A stretch of DNA of 64,000 nt, taken from contig NZ_CP097151.1 in the NCBI RefSeq assembly GCF_023370075.1, positions 496,001 through 560,000 on the forward strand. The letters are read 5' to 3'. Shown piece by piece: positions 1 through 11,450 of the stretch. Below the pieces are notes generated by a model that did not search any database, was not told the DNA's origin, and worked only from the letters and a program-made list of their open reading frames with translations. A program made the translations under genes and the position numbers. The DNA comes from Deinococcus sp. QL22. GTDB lineage: Bacteria; Deinococcota; Deinococci; Deinococcales; Deinococcaceae. Position 1 is the stretch's first letter. Each line of letters opens with the position of its first letter.

Positions 1-81
1 AGCCGCTTGAGAGACCCCTGCTCGCTCGGCGACCTCGCGCTGGGTGGGACGTTTGCGGCGGGCCGGAGTCACGGAAGCCAT
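1..81 (-). CDS. LacI-family transcriptional regulator, N-terminal part (cut by window edge)
   Basis: Only the first 27 codons are inside the window. They read as a basic arm followed by RPTQREVAERAGVSQAA, the first helix and turn of the LacI-type helix-turn-helix that normally starts 'TLkDVAKAAGVS'. The start is the ATG at 81. The gene is the last of the same-strand sugar operon (FAD oxidoreductase stop at 144, gap about 60 bases). By family, it probably represses the operon in the absence of its sugar ligand. A palindrome-like site with a central CG lies at the operon start site (4808-4821). The family call rests on the DNA-binding helix alone, since the sugar-binding domain lies outside the window. 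Confidence 0.75.
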   Translation of the reverse strand, partial: MASVTPARRKRPTQREVAERAGVSQAA

Positions 82-143
82 TCTAGAGAAGAAAGGCGTC
101 CACAGAGGCCTGTGCCCCGTGCCGTCCCCTGTGCACCATGGCC

Positions 144-1751
<1,608 letters not shown>

Positions 1752-1752
1752 A

Positions 1753-2643
1753 TCAGCCTTTGGTACCGCTGGCCGCCAGGCTCTCGATGAACTGCCGCTG
1801 CGCCAGCATAAAAGCCAGCAGCACCGGCAGCGCCACCAGGACGCCCGCCGCGAGAGTGAGATTCCAGTACACGCCGCCGAGGGGGTCAGTAAATCGCTGA
1901 AGGGCCAGGGGCAGGGTCAGCAGGCCCTCCCGGCTCAGGTAGATCAAGGGATTGAAGTAGTCGTTCCAGGAGTTCAGCACGGCAAAAATGGCGGCAGTCG
2001 CCAGCGCCGGACGCGACAGCGGCAGCAGGATAAACCAGAACACGCCGAGGGTGCCCAGGCCGTCGACCCGGCCCGCGTCTTCAAGCTCGCGCGGCAGGGT
2101 AATAAAATGCTGGCGCATCAAGAACACCGCAAATGCCCCGGTGGCACTGAAGATTTGCAGGACGATCACCGGCAGGTGGCTGTTGGTCAGGCCGAGGCGA
2201 CTGAACAACACGAACTGCGGCACGGCGGTGAGTTCGCTGGGCACCATCATCGCCAGCAGACTGAGGATAAAGACCAGGTCGCGTCCCGGAAACTGCAACC
2301 GGGCAAAGGCGTATCCGGCCGTGGCCGCCATCGCTGCCGTGAGCGGCACCACCAGCGCGGCGATATAGAGGCTGTTGAAATACTGCCGGGCAAAGGGGTA
2401 GTCCGCGAACACCTGCGCAAAATTGGTCATGGTCAGGGCCGACACCTTCAGGTCAAAGGGGCTGCCAAAAATGGCCGAGGTGGACTTGAAGGCCGAGACG
2501 AAGAGCCACAGCAGCGGCAGAAGAAAGGGCAACGAAACCAGGGCCAGCACGAGGTACAGCAGCCAACTCCACCGAACCGGACGACGTGCAGGGGCCGCTT
2601 CAGGGGCCGTCCACCGGCCTGCACCCACTCCCTCAGTCTTCAT
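1753..2643 (-). CDS. Sugar ABC transporter permease, MalG type
   Basis: A 296-residue inner-membrane permease of the carbohydrate uptake (CUT1) class. Six hydrophobic segments are visible, beginning with [19 protein letters not shown] near 28. The EAA loop that docks on the ATPase reads [20 protein letters not shown] near 190. The start ATG at 2643 overlaps the stop of the partner permease (stop 2633-2635), showing translational coupling. With the MalF-type protein it forms the membrane channel for the binding protein at 3553-4785. No ATP-binding subunit is encoded nearby, so a shared MsmK/MalK-type ATPase elsewhere is likely. The substrate cannot be read from the sequence. Confidence 0.93.
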   Translation of the reverse strand: MKTEGVGAGRWTAPEAAPARRPVRWSWLLYLVLALVSLPFLLPLLWLFVSAFKSTSAIFGSPFDLKVSALTMTNFAQVFADYPFARQYFNSLYIAALVVPLTAAMAATAGYAFARLQFPGRDLVFILSLLAMMVPSELTAVPQFVLFSRLGLTNSHLPVIVLQIFSATGAFAVFLMRQHFITLPRELEDAGRVDGLGTLGVFWFILLPLSRPALATAAIFAVLNSWNDYFNPLIYLSREGLLTLPLALQRFTDPLGGVYWNLTLAAGVLVALPVLLAFMLAQRQFIESLAASGTKG

Positions 2644-3556
2644 AAAACACCAGCCGCCGGCGCAGCGCCCACTGGGCCAAGGTCAGCCCCAACACCGCCA
2701 CAAACAGCACCGTGGCGACGGCACTGGCATACCCAAATTCAAAAAACTGGAAGCCCTGCTTGAACATATACAGGATCAGGGTAGTCGTGGCGTCGGCGGG
2801 GCCACCACCTGTCAGCACATACACGGGCGTAAAGAGCTTAAGCGCCCCGATCAGCGTGACGATAAACACCAGAAAGAAGGTGGGAGAGATCAGCGGCAGC
2901 GTGATGCGCCAAAACGCCTGCCAGGGGGACGCGCCGTCGAGCCGGGCCGCCTCGTGCAGTTCGGGAGGCACGCCCTGTAAGGCACTCAAGAAGATGACGG
3001 TGTTGAGGCCCACCGCCTTGAGCACCTCGATCAGGATAACCGCCCACAGCGCCGTGGCCGGGTCAAACAGCAGGTTGGCCCCGCCAAAGCCCAGGCCGGC
3101 CAGACCGCTGTTCACCGGGCCTTCCGGTTGCAGCAAGAACTTCCAGATCAGGGCCCAGGCCACCACTGGCATGACCACCGGAGAAAAAATCAGGGTGCGG
3201 AACAGGCCGATGCCGCGCAGCCGCACATTGAGCAGCGAGGCCAGGGCCAGGGCCACGCTGATGTTGATCGCCAGAATACCCAGCGTAAAGACTCCGGTCA
3301 CGGCGGCGCTGCGCCCAAAAGCGGGGTCGGTGGCCAGGCGGGCGTAGTTGCCGAGGCCCACCCAGCGTGGCGCGTCCAGCAGCGACCACTGCGTCAGCGA
3401 CACGCCCAACACCGCCACCAATGGCCCGATCACGAAGATCAGCATGCCCAGCACGTAGGGCGCGACCAGCAGCCACCCAGCCCAGCCTTCGCGCCCGCGC
3501 CGGTTCAGGACGCGCCGACCCAGTCCAGGCCGGGGAGGGCGCGTACCCGACGTCAC
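2633..3556 (-). CDS. Sugar ABC transporter permease, MalF type
   Basis: A 307-residue permease with six transmembrane segments, the first being [20 protein letters not shown] near 35. The EAA loop reads [20 protein letters not shown] near 210. I place the start at the GTG at 3556, because this GTG overlaps the TGA of the binding-protein gene (GTGA) and has AGGTGG upstream. A GTG at 3577 is the alternative and would add seven residues. It is the second gene of the operon, and its 3' end overlaps the MalG-type partner by 11 bases. The two permeases should form a heterodimer. Confidence 0.92.
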   Translation of the reverse strand: MTSGTRPPRPGLGRRVLNRRGREGWAGWLLVAPYVLGMLIFVIGPLVAVLGVSLTQWSLLDAPRWVGLGNYARLATDPAFGRSAAVTGVFTLGILAINISVALALASLLNVRLRGIGLFRTLIFSPVVMPVVAWALIWKFLLQPEGPVNSGLAGLGFGGANLLFDPATALWAVILIEVLKAVGLNTVIFLSALQGVPPELHEAARLDGASPWQAFWRITLPLISPTFFLVFIVTLIGALKLFTPVYVLTGGGPADATTTLILYMFKQGFQFFEFGYASAVATVLFVAVLGLTLAQWALRRRLVFYED

Positions 3557-4785
3557 AGCCCGTCCACCTGCTTGCACAGGTCATTCAGAACGGCACTGAC
3601 ATTGGCCCCCGGCTGGTAGAGGCGCTCGATCCCGCCGGCGATCACGTCGTTGGCCCGGAGGAAATTGTCTCCGGTGCGGAAGACGCGGGCACTGGGGAGC
3701 TGATTCACGAGCGCGGTTTTGAGGTCGGCGGCAGGAATGGCGGGGTTGCTGGTGAGGTAGGCCCGGCTGGTCAGGACACTCTTGCGGGGCGGCGGGAAGA
3801 ATTTGGCCGTCCGGGCCATAACCGTGGGCGAGGCCAGGTACTGCAAGAACGCCTGCGCTTCCCTGGGATAGGCCGAGCGAGCAAAGACCACGTATCCGGC
3901 CTGGCCCAGCTGCGTCACGCGGCCAGCCGGGCCTTTGGGCAGCGGCGCGATGCCCCACTTGAAGGGCGCGTCTTTGAGTTGGGCGCTGAAGCTGACGTTG
4001 TCGATGTACATGCCGAGCCGCCCGCCCTGAAAGGTCGTCTGATCGCCGGGGCGTGGGAGCGACTGGTCTTTGAAGGTCATATCGTGCATCAGCTGAAACG
4101 CCCGCACGCTGCCGGGCGAGTTCAGCGCGCACTTGAGGGTGCTGTCAAAGGCGTTGCCGCCGTGTGACCACAGCACACCGAGGGTGCCGCTGTTCCAGGC
4201 CTTGACGTCGAGGCGCATGATCCGGCCCCCGAAGGCGTCGGTCTTGTCGGTGATGGCTTTGGCAGCGGCGCGGAAGGCGGCGTAGTCCCACGTTCCTTTG
4301 CTGTACTGCTGAAGGGGAGTGACCACTGCAGCGGTTTTGAACAGGTCTTTGTTGTAAAACAGCACCTGCGGCGAGTTGGAAAACGGCACGCCGTACACGC
4401 CCTTCCCCTGCTTCCAGAGGCTCAGGGCACTCACCGGAAAGTCAGCCACATTAAACGCGCGGTTTGCCGTGAGGCTGCTGAGGTCGAGCAGGGAGCGGCT
4501 GGCCAGGAAGGTCGGCACGCTCTGTTCCGCCAGCCAACCCACATCTGGACTGTCGCCGGAAGCGATCTGCACCGCGACTTTGCGGGCGTAGTCGGCAAAA
4601 GGCGTGACCTCTACGCTGACCTGAACGCCTGCATTCTGCGCGGCGTACTCCTGCGCCAACTGCTGCAGGAGGGCCAGGCCGTCTCCGCCGGCCCAGGTGG
4701 AGAAGCGCAGGTTGACCTTCTGCGCTCCTGCAAACGAAGTGGCGAGCAGGGCGGACACACTGAGGATCAGACCGAATCGGTTCAT
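3553..4785 (-). CDS. Sugar ABC transporter substrate-binding protein
   Basis: An exported binding protein of about 410 residues. The N terminus [22 protein letters not shown] is a classical signal peptide ending in a signal peptidase I site (FAGAQ). The body has the family 1 solute-binding pattern: [11 protein letters not shown] after cleavage, [21 protein letters not shown] near 130, and [15 protein letters not shown] near 320. The start at 4785 is chosen because it begins the signal peptide and is preceded by GGAGG at 4792-4798; a longer in-frame extension has neither. It is the first gene of the sugar operon, behind the promoter at 4823-4851. The ligand is probably an oligosaccharide, by family only. 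Confidence 0.92.
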   Translation of the reverse strand: MNRFGLILSVSALLATSFAGAQKVNLRFSTWAGGDGLALLQQLAQEYAAQNAGVQVSVEVTPFADYARKVAVQIASGDSPDVGWLAEQSVPTFLASRSLLDLSSLTANRAFNVADFPVSALSLWKQGKGVYGVPFSNSPQVLFYNKDLFKTAAVVTPLQQYSKGTWDYAAFRAAAKAITDKTDAFGGRIMRLDVKAWNSGTLGVLWSHGGNAFDSTLKCALNSPGSVRAFQLMHDMTFKDQSLPRPGDQTTFQGGRLGMYIDNVSFSAQLKDAPFKWGIAPLPKGPAGRVTQLGQAGYVVFARSAYPREAQAFLQYLASPTVMARTAKFFPPPRKSVLTSRAYLTSNPAIPAADLKTALVNQLPSARVFRTGDNFLRANDVIAGGIERLYQPGANVSAVLNDLCKQVDGL

Positions 4786-4807
4786 ATGCAACCTCCGGAG
4801 AACTTTG

Positions 4808-4821
4808 ATTATGCGTATTAT
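4808..4821. promoter_or_regulatory. Candidate LacI-family operator at the sugar operon start site
   Basis: The sequence ATTATGCGTATTAT has a central CG step and half-sites matching at four of six positions, which is the usual layout of LacI-family operators. It overlaps the predicted start site just downstream of the -10 at 4823-4828, where a repressor would block transcription. The LacI-type gene at the end of the operon is the obvious candidate regulator. This is inference from layout. Confidence 0.4.
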
Positions 4822-4822
4822 C

Positions 4823-4851
4823 ATTATTGGAGTCGGCGCCCCCTCTGTCAA
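4823..4851 (-). promoter_or_regulatory. Sigma-70-type promoter of the sugar ABC operon
   Basis: On the minus strand the -35 hexamer is a perfect TTGACA (4846-4851) and the -10 is AATAAT (4823-4828), with a spacer of exactly 17 bases. This predicts transcription starting near 4816, about 30 bases upstream of the binding-protein start codon at 4785. Confidence 0.7.
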
Positions 4852-4876
4852 TGCCGCGCTCTCCCAGGAGGATGAA

Positions 4877-5599
4877 ATGCCTACCCGTTCGGTTTCGTCT
4901 CAGCGTCTCAGCGCGGTGATCTTGGCCGCCAAAGCGCGGCAGGAACTGGCCCTGATCGCCAGCTTGCCCGTCAACGACCTGGCTTACGCGCAGGCGGCCC
5001 TGCGGGGCGGGGCACATGCCCTTAAGCTGCACTTTGGCCTGACGCACCGTGCCAGTCAGCAGGTAGCGCCGACCCTGGCAGACCAACCCGGGCTCATCGC
5101 CCGGCTTCGCGACCTGGCCCCGGACGTGCCGCTGGGGGCGGTGCTGGGAGATCAGCCCGGTACTGTAGACGCGGCACTCGACCTGGCTGCCGAGTGCGGG
5201 CTGGACTTTATCAGCGGTTACGCGCACGCCCTCCCCGCGCGGGCGTTTGAGGCTGGCCCTGAACTCCTGGTGGCGTTGGACGACCGCTCGCCCCCGAATT
5301 GGGCTGGACTGCTGCCGCCCGGCGCACTGCTGGAAGCATCGGTCATTCAGCACACCGAATACGGCGGGCCGCTGACGGTGGCCGACCTGCTCAAGTACGC
5401 CGATTTGCGCCGCCGCACAGGGGCGCTGCTGATTGTGCCGACCCAAAAGCACATCCGGCCTGCCGACCTGGCAGCGCTGCGGGCGGCGGGCGCGGACGCC
5501 CTGATGTACGGCGTGATCGTTACTGGCCCGGACGCCGCCGGGTTTGAAACAGCAGCGGCTCAGTACCGGGCCGGGGAGAGGCTGACCGACCGTCCGTGA
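4877..5599 (+). CDS. Predicted TIM-barrel-like protein of unknown function
   Basis: A 240-residue protein divergent from the sugar operon. The start at 4877 is chosen because AGGAGGA lies at 4866-4872; a longer frame runs back across the binding-protein promoter and is unlikely. Alternating strand and helix blocks are visible: [80 protein letters not shown] and a C-terminal [13 protein letters not shown]. The last resembles the phosphate-binding strand-loop of (beta/alpha)8 enzymes such as sugar-phosphate epimerases and aldolases. Its position suggests a role with the imported sugar, but I do not recognise the family. Confidence 0.6.
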   Translation: MPTRSVSSQRLSAVILAAKARQELALIASLPVNDLAYAQAALRGGAHALKLHFGLTHRASQQVAPTLADQPGLIARLRDLAPDVPLGAVLGDQPGTVDAALDLAAECGLDFISGYAHALPARAFEAGPELLVALDDRSPPNWAGLLPPGALLEASVIQHTEYGGPLTVADLLKYADLRRRTGALLIVPTQKHIRPADLAALRAAGADALMYGVIVTGPDAAGFETAAAQYRAGERLTDRP

Positions 5600-6302
5600 A
5601 CGACGCCAGACCCCATCCTTTCCCGGTGAGGCTCATCGGGCAGGCCCAGGGGGCTATACCCCCGCTTCCTACTGAGTGATCGGGAGGTCCAGGGAATGCT
5701 CCACCAACGTGGGCACTGAGGTTAACCACGGAACCCTCCGCGAATAGCGCATTTCAAGCGCTTGTCTCTTGGCTCAGCAACCCCGTCCCTGTCGCCCCTG
5801 GCATTTGATTGACGTCTGTACGGCCCTGAATGGGAGTTGTCACTGACCCCGGACGACCGTAGACAAGCCACGGGTTCGTGCAGCGCCTCCTGGTCAAGAC
5901 GACGTTCCAGAGGTTATTTCTACTGATCACCTGGGAGCTCTGGAGCCGCGATTCGGGAGATTCCAGGTGAACGCTGATCACGTGCTGGTGATCCAGGCTG
6001 CCCGCTGTCGCACCGTCACCGGGCAAAAATACCGCTTAACACGGTGACACGGGCGAAGCGGGCAACGATTGGGGCGGCGGAAACGCGCTCAAGACTGCCT
6101 AAGCCGACATGCCCGCAGAGAGACCCTTCATCATGACGCCACACAAGCGTTTCCGCTTCCCCTAGAACAAGCAATCAGAAGCATGCGTTCCGGAGGTCAA
6201 CACTCACGGGAGGGACGGCCTGAGGTTCGGTTTGCTGCGGGCCAGGTCAAGGAAAACCCGGCCGCCAGCGATGATGGAACGACCTACGACGTGGCCGCTG
6301 GT
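5600..6302. other. Gene-free stretch
   Basis: Seven hundred bases with no reading frame that looks coding in composition or has a convincing start. Short open frames on both strands here have no recognisable motif. I see no repeat or RNA gene. It separates the sugar and peptide units and may contain decayed sequence. Confidence 0.5.
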
Positions 6303-7106
6303 TTAGAAACGGTCCTGCCTGTCTGAAGTCATTCCCAGCTTCATGGAGAGCTGCCGGCTGGCCTCCTGCACGCCGTCCAGATACTGCCTCTGCTTTTCTG
6401 CGTTGAGCCGCATCAGGGGGCCAGCCACGCTGAGTGAGGCGACCACCTGGCCCTGGAAATCGAAGATCGGGGCGGCGATCGAGAAGGTCTCTTCTTCGAG
6501 ATCCGAGATGGCGACGTGGGCGCCGTCCTCCCGGATCTGCCGCAACTCCTGTTCCAGAGTCGCTGGCTCCGTGATGGTGCGGGCGGTGAACCGCTCGAGC
6601 GGCGTACGGAGCAGGGCAGCGAGCACCTCGCTTGGTGCATACGCCAGCAGCACCTTGGACGAGCCCCCAGCGTGCAGGGGCCCGATCCGGCCGACCCGGG
6701 CGAACATCCGGACAGGATGAGGGGAGGTGCGGACATCGATCACCAGGGAATGGTGCCCCTCGCGCACCACGAGGTGGACATTCTCACCTGTCTGCTGCGC
6801 CAATTCATCGAGCACCGGTCGCGCGGTCTGGGTCAGCGAGTGCTGCTCCTGAGCTTGCTGACCCAGGATCAACGCGGCAGAGCCCAAGTGGGCGGCGTGG
6901 TCGTCGTCGAGCCTCACGTAGCCCAGATGAACCAGTGTCTGAAGAATGCGGTAGACCTTACTTTTGGTCATGCCGGCTTGGGCGGCAAGCTGCGGAATTT
7001 TGAGTTCCGGAACCTGTCCAACCAGTTCAAGCACCCGGAGGCCGTCCTCCAATGCAGAAATGGTGTACTCGGGCGGTGAATCGGGTGCTGGACTTGACTT
7101 TCCCAT
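6303..7106 (-). CDS. IclR-family transcriptional regulator
   Basis: A 267-residue regulator. Residues 14-75 form the IclR winged helix: SALEDGLRVLELVGQ, then the recognition region IPQLAAQAGMTKSKVYRILQ and the wing LGYVRLDDD. The effector domain follows, with ARPVLDELAQQTGENVHLVV, the central RVGRIGPLHAGGSSKVLLAY and a C-terminal FDFQGQVVASLSVAGP. The start ATG at 7106 is preceded by GAGGT. It is divergent from the M28 peptidase gene, with an 80-base shared control region holding an ATTCA-N5-TGAAT inverted repeat. The arrangement indicates control of the peptide uptake and degradation unit 7187-13535, presumably by a peptide or amino-acid-derived ligand. Confidence 0.93.
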   Translation of the reverse strand: MGKSSPAPDSPPEYTISALEDGLRVLELVGQVPELKIPQLAAQAGMTKSKVYRILQTLVHLGYVRLDDDHAAHLGSAALILGQQAQEQHSLTQTARPVLDELAQQTGENVHLVVREGHHSLVIDVRTSPHPVRMFARVGRIGPLHAGGSSKVLLAYAPSEVLAALLRTPLERFTARTITEPATLEQELRQIREDGAHVAISDLEEETFSIAAPIFDFQGQVVASLSVAGPLMRLNAEKQRQYLDGVQEASRQLSMKLGMTSDRQDRF

Positions 7107-7156
7107 ACGCTGACCTCACACTATACGCTAACTGAATTCCATTGAGTGAACCGATA

Positions 7157-7171
7157 ATTCATCTGGTGAAT
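7157..7171. promoter_or_regulatory. Candidate IclR operator (perfect inverted repeat)
   Basis: ATTCA-TCTGG-TGAAT is a perfect 5-5-5 inverted repeat in the region between the divergent iclR and M28 peptidase genes. IclR proteins typically bind short imperfect palindromes of this size between divergent genes. The site lies 15 bases upstream of the peptidase start codon and overlaps its expected leader. Confidence 0.4.
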
Positions 7172-7186
7172 CATAGGGAGAAAGGT

Positions 7187-8944
7187 ATGCTGCTCGCTGA
7201 AGAACGTCAGCTTCTCGATGCCGTCACACTCGACCGACCGTGGGAACTGATCACGGCGTTCTCCACTCTCAAGCGGGAACATCCGAACGACGTGCGGCGC
7301 GCCGCAGAGCACATTGAACGTCACCTGCGTGAATTGGGCATTCCCGTCGAAGTGCATGTCCCGGAATTGTTCCTGAGCCTGCCTGGTCAGGCCCGCGTGT
7401 CTGCCGGCGGCTTGACCTTCGCGGCCAAACCCATGGCCATGAGCGCGGTCTTCCCGGAGGGACTGACGGCCCCGCTGGTGTATCAGCCCAGCCAGTACGC
7501 GGCGAACGCCGATGACATGTTTTCCAGCGCCCTGCTGGACGGCGAGGTCGATGTGGCCGGAAAAATCGTGGTCACCGAGGGCTTTGGGATGCCCGGCAAG
7601 ATTCGGGAGCTGGAACGGCGCGGCGCACTTGGGGTGATCGCCATCAATCCCGGCGCCCGCGCGCACTGGGGGATCTGCACCAGCATCTGGGGAACGCCTG
7701 ACCTGCACGATCTGCCGCGTAAACCCCGGGTGGCCGTCGCCAATGTCAACCGGGCCGATGGCGACCAACTGATCGAGTTGGCCCGCTCGGGCGCCCAGGC
7801 GGTCCTGGTCACCGAACTCGAGGAGGGCTGGTTTGCGTCGCCAGTGCCGGTGGTGACCATTCCTGGGAGCGAGGATCCCGAGGCCTTCGTGCTGCTGCAT
7901 GGCCACTACGACTCTTGGGATTACGGCGTCGGAGACAACGCGGTGGGCGACGCCACCCTGCTGGAGGTGGCCCGGAACCTGTGGAACAACCGCGCCGGTC
8001 TGCGCCGGTCGGTGCGTATCGCCTGGTGGCCTGGGCATTCGACCGGCCGCTACGCCGGCAGCACCTGGTATGCCGATCACTTTGCCCTGGAACTGTACCG
8101 AAACTGCGTTGCCCAGATCAACTGCGACTCGCCGGGCTGCCGCTGGGCCACCGAGTACAAGGACGTCAGCGTGATGGCCGAGGCCACCGCCTGGGCGGCC
8201 GATATCATCCGCGACGTGACCGGCCAGGAGATGCAGGCCGAGCGGCCCGTGCGGGCGGGTGATTACTCGTTTAACAACATCGGCCTCAGCGGTTTTTTCA
8301 TGCTGCTCTCCACCATGCCGGATGATCTGCGTGCCGAAAAAGGGTACTACGCCGTCGGTGGCTGCGGCGGCAACATCGCCTGGCATACCGAGGACGACAC
8401 GCTGGACGTCGCCGACCGCGACATTCTCCTCAAAGACATCAAAATCTACTTGCTGTCGGCCTACCGCACGGCAAACCAGACCATCATCCCGTTCGATTAC
8501 GTCCAGATCCTCAACGAGTTCGATCAGACGCTCGCGGAGTATGGTGCGGGGGTGGGGACAGCCTTCGACCTCAGCCGGGCGCAGGACGCCGTCGAGGCGC
8601 TCAGATCCGATCTGCGTGAATTGATGCGGGCGGCAGGAAGCCTCACGGGCGAGTCCCTGACCTCCCCGCAGGTACGGCGCGTGAATGCCGCGCTGATCAC
8701 CCTGGCCCGTCACCTCGTTCAGGCCAACTACACGCAGTCACCGGCCTTCTTCCACGACCCGGCTGAGCATGTGCCCCCACTGCCCGATCTCGCCGTACTC
8801 CAGACCCTGCTGGACGCAGACGTCTCTCAGCGCGGCTTCATCCTGACCCACGCCACCCGGGGACTCAACCGGCTGCTCGCGCACCTCGGTGACGCCCAGA
8901 TCGCTGTCCGGGACGCCCTGAACCACCTCAAGCTTTCGGTTTAA
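7187..8944 (+). CDS. M28-family zinc metallopeptidase
   Basis: A 585-residue peptidase. The start at 7187 has AGGGAGAAAGG directly upstream; a TTG at 7142 would overlap the promoter. A PA-like inserted domain runs about residues 110-230 (GEVDVAGKIVVTEGFGM, LGVIAINPGA, ARSGAQAVLVTE). The M28 catalytic core starts with FVLLHGHYDSWDYGVGDNAV near 235-255, carrying the first zinc histidine and the bridging aspartate, and continues with TLLEVAR. A late HTEDDTLD near 400 supplies the last histidine ligand. No signal peptide is visible, so it is probably cytoplasmic. It is the first gene of the peptide unit, 11 bases before the peptide-binding protein, and should trim imported peptides. Confidence 0.85.
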   Translation: MLLAEERQLLDAVTLDRPWELITAFSTLKREHPNDVRRAAEHIERHLRELGIPVEVHVPELFLSLPGQARVSAGGLTFAAKPMAMSAVFPEGLTAPLVYQPSQYAANADDMFSSALLDGEVDVAGKIVVTEGFGMPGKIRELERRGALGVIAINPGARAHWGICTSIWGTPDLHDLPRKPRVAVANVNRADGDQLIELARSGAQAVLVTELEEGWFASPVPVVTIPGSEDPEAFVLLHGHYDSWDYGVGDNAVGDATLLEVARNLWNNRAGLRRSVRIAWWPGHSTGRYAGSTWYADHFALELYRNCVAQINCDSPGCRWATEYKDVSVMAEATAWAADIIRDVTGQEMQAERPVRAGDYSFNNIGLSGFFMLLSTMPDDLRAEKGYYAVGGCGGNIAWHTEDDTLDVADRDILLKDIKIYLLSAYRTANQTIIPFDYVQILNEFDQTLAEYGAGVGTAFDLSRAQDAVEALRSDLRELMRAAGSLTGESLTSPQVRRVNAALITLARHLVQANYTQSPAFFHDPAEHVPPLPDLAVLQTLLDADVSQRGFILTHATRGLNRLLAHLGDAQIAVRDALNHLKLSV

Positions 8945-8955
8945 GGAGGAACGTC

Positions 8956-10494
8956 ATGAAACGTACGCTGATGACTCTGGGCCTCGCTCTCGCCGGTGGG
9001 CTGGCCGGCGCGCAGAGCAACATCTTGCAGTTGCCGCTGATCAACGACCCGATCCTGAACCCGTTGATCGCGCCGGATCTGGGCAGCATCCTGGTCAACA
9101 AGGTGCTCTTCCCTGGACTGGTTCGGCCCGACGAGAACCTCCAGCCGGTGCCGGATCTGGCCAAGAGCTGGACGGTCACGAACGGCGGCTTGGTCTATAC
9201 CTTCGCCCTGCGCGACGACGTTCGCTGGCACGACGGCAAGCCGTTTACGGCCGATGACGTCGTCTACACCTTCAAGACGGCCGCCGATCCCAAGAGCGGT
9301 TCCCGGCTGGCGTCCGACTTCAGCAGCATCAAATCTGTAGAAGCCCGGGGCAAGTACACCGTGAGATTTACCCTCTCCCGCCCCTTCGCGCCGTTCCTGA
9401 TTCTCCTCGGACACAACGCCGGGATTTTGCCGAAACACCTGCTGGACGGCAAAGATCTCAATGCCAATACGGCCTTCAACCGTCAGCTGCCCATCGGCAC
9501 CGGCCCCTTCAAGGTTTCGCGCGTCGTTCCGGGCGCCAGCGTGACACTCGAGGTGAACAAGGACTACTACGGGGCGGCTCCGAAGCTCGCCGGCATCACC
9601 TTCAAGGTCGTCCCGGACCTGAACACGCAGGTGGCCCAGCTCCGCTCGGGTCAGCTGGACTGGGTCACCCTGGAACCGAGCAACCTGGCCAGCGTGCAGA
9701 ACGTTCCGAATATTGCCATCAAGCAGGCCAACGCCGTCCAGCACTTCCTGGTGTTCTTTAACCTGAAAAATCCCCTGTTCACGGCGCCCAAGGTGCGTGA
9801 GGCCATGCAGTATGCGGTCAACCGCAAGGCCATCATCGACGGCATCCTGAAGGGCTACGCGGATTACCCTACTGGAACCATCCCCACCGCGCTGCGCACC
9901 TACTACGACAAATCCATCAAGCCCATCACCTACAATCCGGCGCAGGCCCTCAAGCTGCTCGCTCAGGCCGGCTGGAAGCCCAATGCGCGGGGCACGCTGG
10001 TGAACTCGAAAGGGGAACCTTTCAAATTTACACTGATCGTCGACAAGGGCAACGCGACCCGTGAGCAGTCGGCGCTGGCCGTGCAGCAAGATCTCAAGAA
10101 GATCGGGATGGACGTGACCCTGCAGACCCTGGAATTCGGCACCCTGGTGCGCGATTACCTGATCCCTGGCAAATACGACGCCAACCTGATCTGGTGGACG
10201 ACGCCGCCCGATCCCGACCAATATTCCTTCTACGCCACTGGGCAGGACAACAACGAAGCGGCCTGGAGCAACGCGCGGGCCGACTCATTGCTCAGGCGCG
10301 GGCGTGAGACGGTGGATCCGGTGGCCCGCAAGAATATCTACAACGCCTACCAGCGCCTCACCATGCAGGATCCACCGGTGCTGGTCTTGTACTATCCCAA
10401 AGAACTCCAGGCGATCAGCAAGGACTTGACCGGCGTTCCAGATCTGGGCATCCGCGACGCCCTCCGCTACACCGAGCGCTTCCAGCTGCGCTGA
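8956..10494 (+). CDS. Peptide ABC transporter substrate-binding protein (SBP family 5)
   Basis: A 512-residue exported binding protein. The signal peptide is MKRTLMTLGLALAGGLAGAQ, ending at a signal peptidase I site. Family 5 hallmarks are clear: PDLAKSWTVTNGGLVYTFAL, then VRWHDGKPFTADDVVYTFK near 95, GTGPFKVSRVVPG near 180, VREAMQYAVNRKAIIDGIL near 280 and VLVLYYPKELQAI at the C terminus. AAGGAGG at 8943-8949 gives a strong ribosome site. It follows the M28 peptidase by 11 bases and overlaps the permease start (TGATG). The ligand is probably a di- or oligopeptide; nickel or opine binders of the same family cannot be excluded. Confidence 0.93.
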   Translation: MKRTLMTLGLALAGGLAGAQSNILQLPLINDPILNPLIAPDLGSILVNKVLFPGLVRPDENLQPVPDLAKSWTVTNGGLVYTFALRDDVRWHDGKPFTADDVVYTFKTAADPKSGSRLASDFSSIKSVEARGKYTVRFTLSRPFAPFLILLGHNAGILPKHLLDGKDLNANTAFNRQLPIGTGPFKVSRVVPGASVTLEVNKDYYGAAPKLAGITFKVVPDLNTQVAQLRSGQLDWVTLEPSNLASVQNVPNIAIKQANAVQHFLVFFNLKNPLFTAPKVREAMQYAVNRKAIIDGILKGYADYPTGTIPTALRTYYDKSIKPITYNPAQALKLLAQAGWKPNARGTLVNSKGEPFKFTLIVDKGNATREQSALAVQQDLKKIGMDVTLQTLEFGTLVRDYLIPGKYDANLIWWTTPPDPDQYSFYATGQDNNEAAWSNARADSLLRRGRETVDPVARKNIYNAYQRLTMQDPPVLVLYYPKELQAISKDLTGVPDLGIRDALRYTERFQLR

Positions 10495-11450
10495 TGCTCA
10501 GCCCCGGGTACGTTGCCCGCCGCGTCCTCCACGCGCTGGTCGTTCTCGCTGTGGTGGCGGTCGTGACGTTTTTCATCGTCCGGCTCGCCCCCGGCGGGCC
10601 AGCCGCCCTGGCCGACCCGGCCCTGCGGGACGCCGAACGGGCGGTCATCGAGGCGCGGCTGGGACTCAACGACCCCCTGCCGATTCAGTTTCTGAAATTT
10701 GTGGGCAACGCCGTCCGCGGCGACCTCGGCCAGAGCTTTTTGTTTGGGACACCCACCACCCAGGTCATCGCCTCGCGCCTCGGCAATACGCTGATTCTGG
10801 CAGGCGCTGCCCTCACGCTCACGCTGCTCGTCGCCGTTCCCCTGGGGACACTGAGCGGTCTCCGGCCCCATTCCTGGCTCGACCGAATTGTCAGTTTCGT
10901 CAGTGTGGTGGTGCTGGCCGTTCCCGTGTTCTGGTTGGGACTGATCCTGATCATTGCCCTCGCCGTTTTGCGTCCAGTGCTGCCCGCGGGCGGCATGTAC
11001 ACCACGGGCATGGAGGGCAATCTGCTGGACTTGCTGCGGCATCTCCTGCTGCCGGCCGTCGTGCTGGCGAGCGCGTCCATCGCAGAACTGCTGCGCTACA
11101 CCCGGTCCAGCGTCCGCAGCGCCGCCAAGTTGGATCATGTCCGGACGGCCCGGGCCAAGGGGCTTCCGCAGCGAACTGTTCACGTGCGCCACGTCCTCAA
11201 AAACGCCCTGATTCCCGTGGTCACCGTGATCGGCCTTCAGTTGCCGCGTCTGGTCGGGGGAGCCGCCGTCACAGAGACGATCTTCGCCTGGCCCGGCATG
11301 GGCCGCCTGAGTGTCGAGGCCGCCCTGGGGCGGGATTACCCCCTGATCCTGGGCGTGACCCTGGTGGTCGCCGCCGCCGTCGTGCTCTTCAATCTGCTGA
11401 TTGACCTCGTGTACCCCCTCATCGATCCCCGGATTCGCACCGATGGCTGA
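10494..11450 (+). CDS. Peptide ABC transporter permease, DppB/OppB type
   Basis: A 318-residue permease. The N terminus YVARRVLHALVVLAVVAVVTF is the standard first helix of the DppB group, followed by FIVRLAPGGPAALADPALR in the external loop. Later come VLAVPVFWLGLILIIALAVL, the cytoplasmic docking loop DHVRTARAKGLPQRTVHVRH near 215 and the family signature ETIFAWPGMGRL near 265. The ATG at 10494 overlaps the stop of the binding protein (TGATG). Together with the next gene it forms the channel. Confidence 0.94.
   Translation: MLSPGYVARRVLHALVVLAVVAVVTFFIVRLAPGGPAALADPALRDAERAVIEARLGLNDPLPIQFLKFVGNAVRGDLGQSFLFGTPTTQVIASRLGNTLILAGAALTLTLLVAVPLGTLSGLRPHSWLDRIVSFVSVVVLAVPVFWLGLILIIALAVLRPVLPAGGMYTTGMEGNLLDLLRHLLLPAVVLASASIAELLRYTRSSVRSAAKLDHVRTARAKGLPQRTVHVRHVLKNALIPVVTVIGLQLPRLVGGAAVTETIFAWPGMGRLSVEAALGRDYPLILGVTLVVAAAVVLFNLLIDLVYPLIDPRIRTDG

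Noticed and set aside
5754..6026. 90-codon minus-strand frame in the gap after the TIM-barrel-like gene
   Set aside because: No ribosome site, composition not protein-like, no recognisable motif.
7121..8713. 530-codon minus-strand frame opposite the M28 peptidase
   Set aside because: Antisense to a gene with full catalytic motifs; high GC in third positions keeps such frames open by chance.
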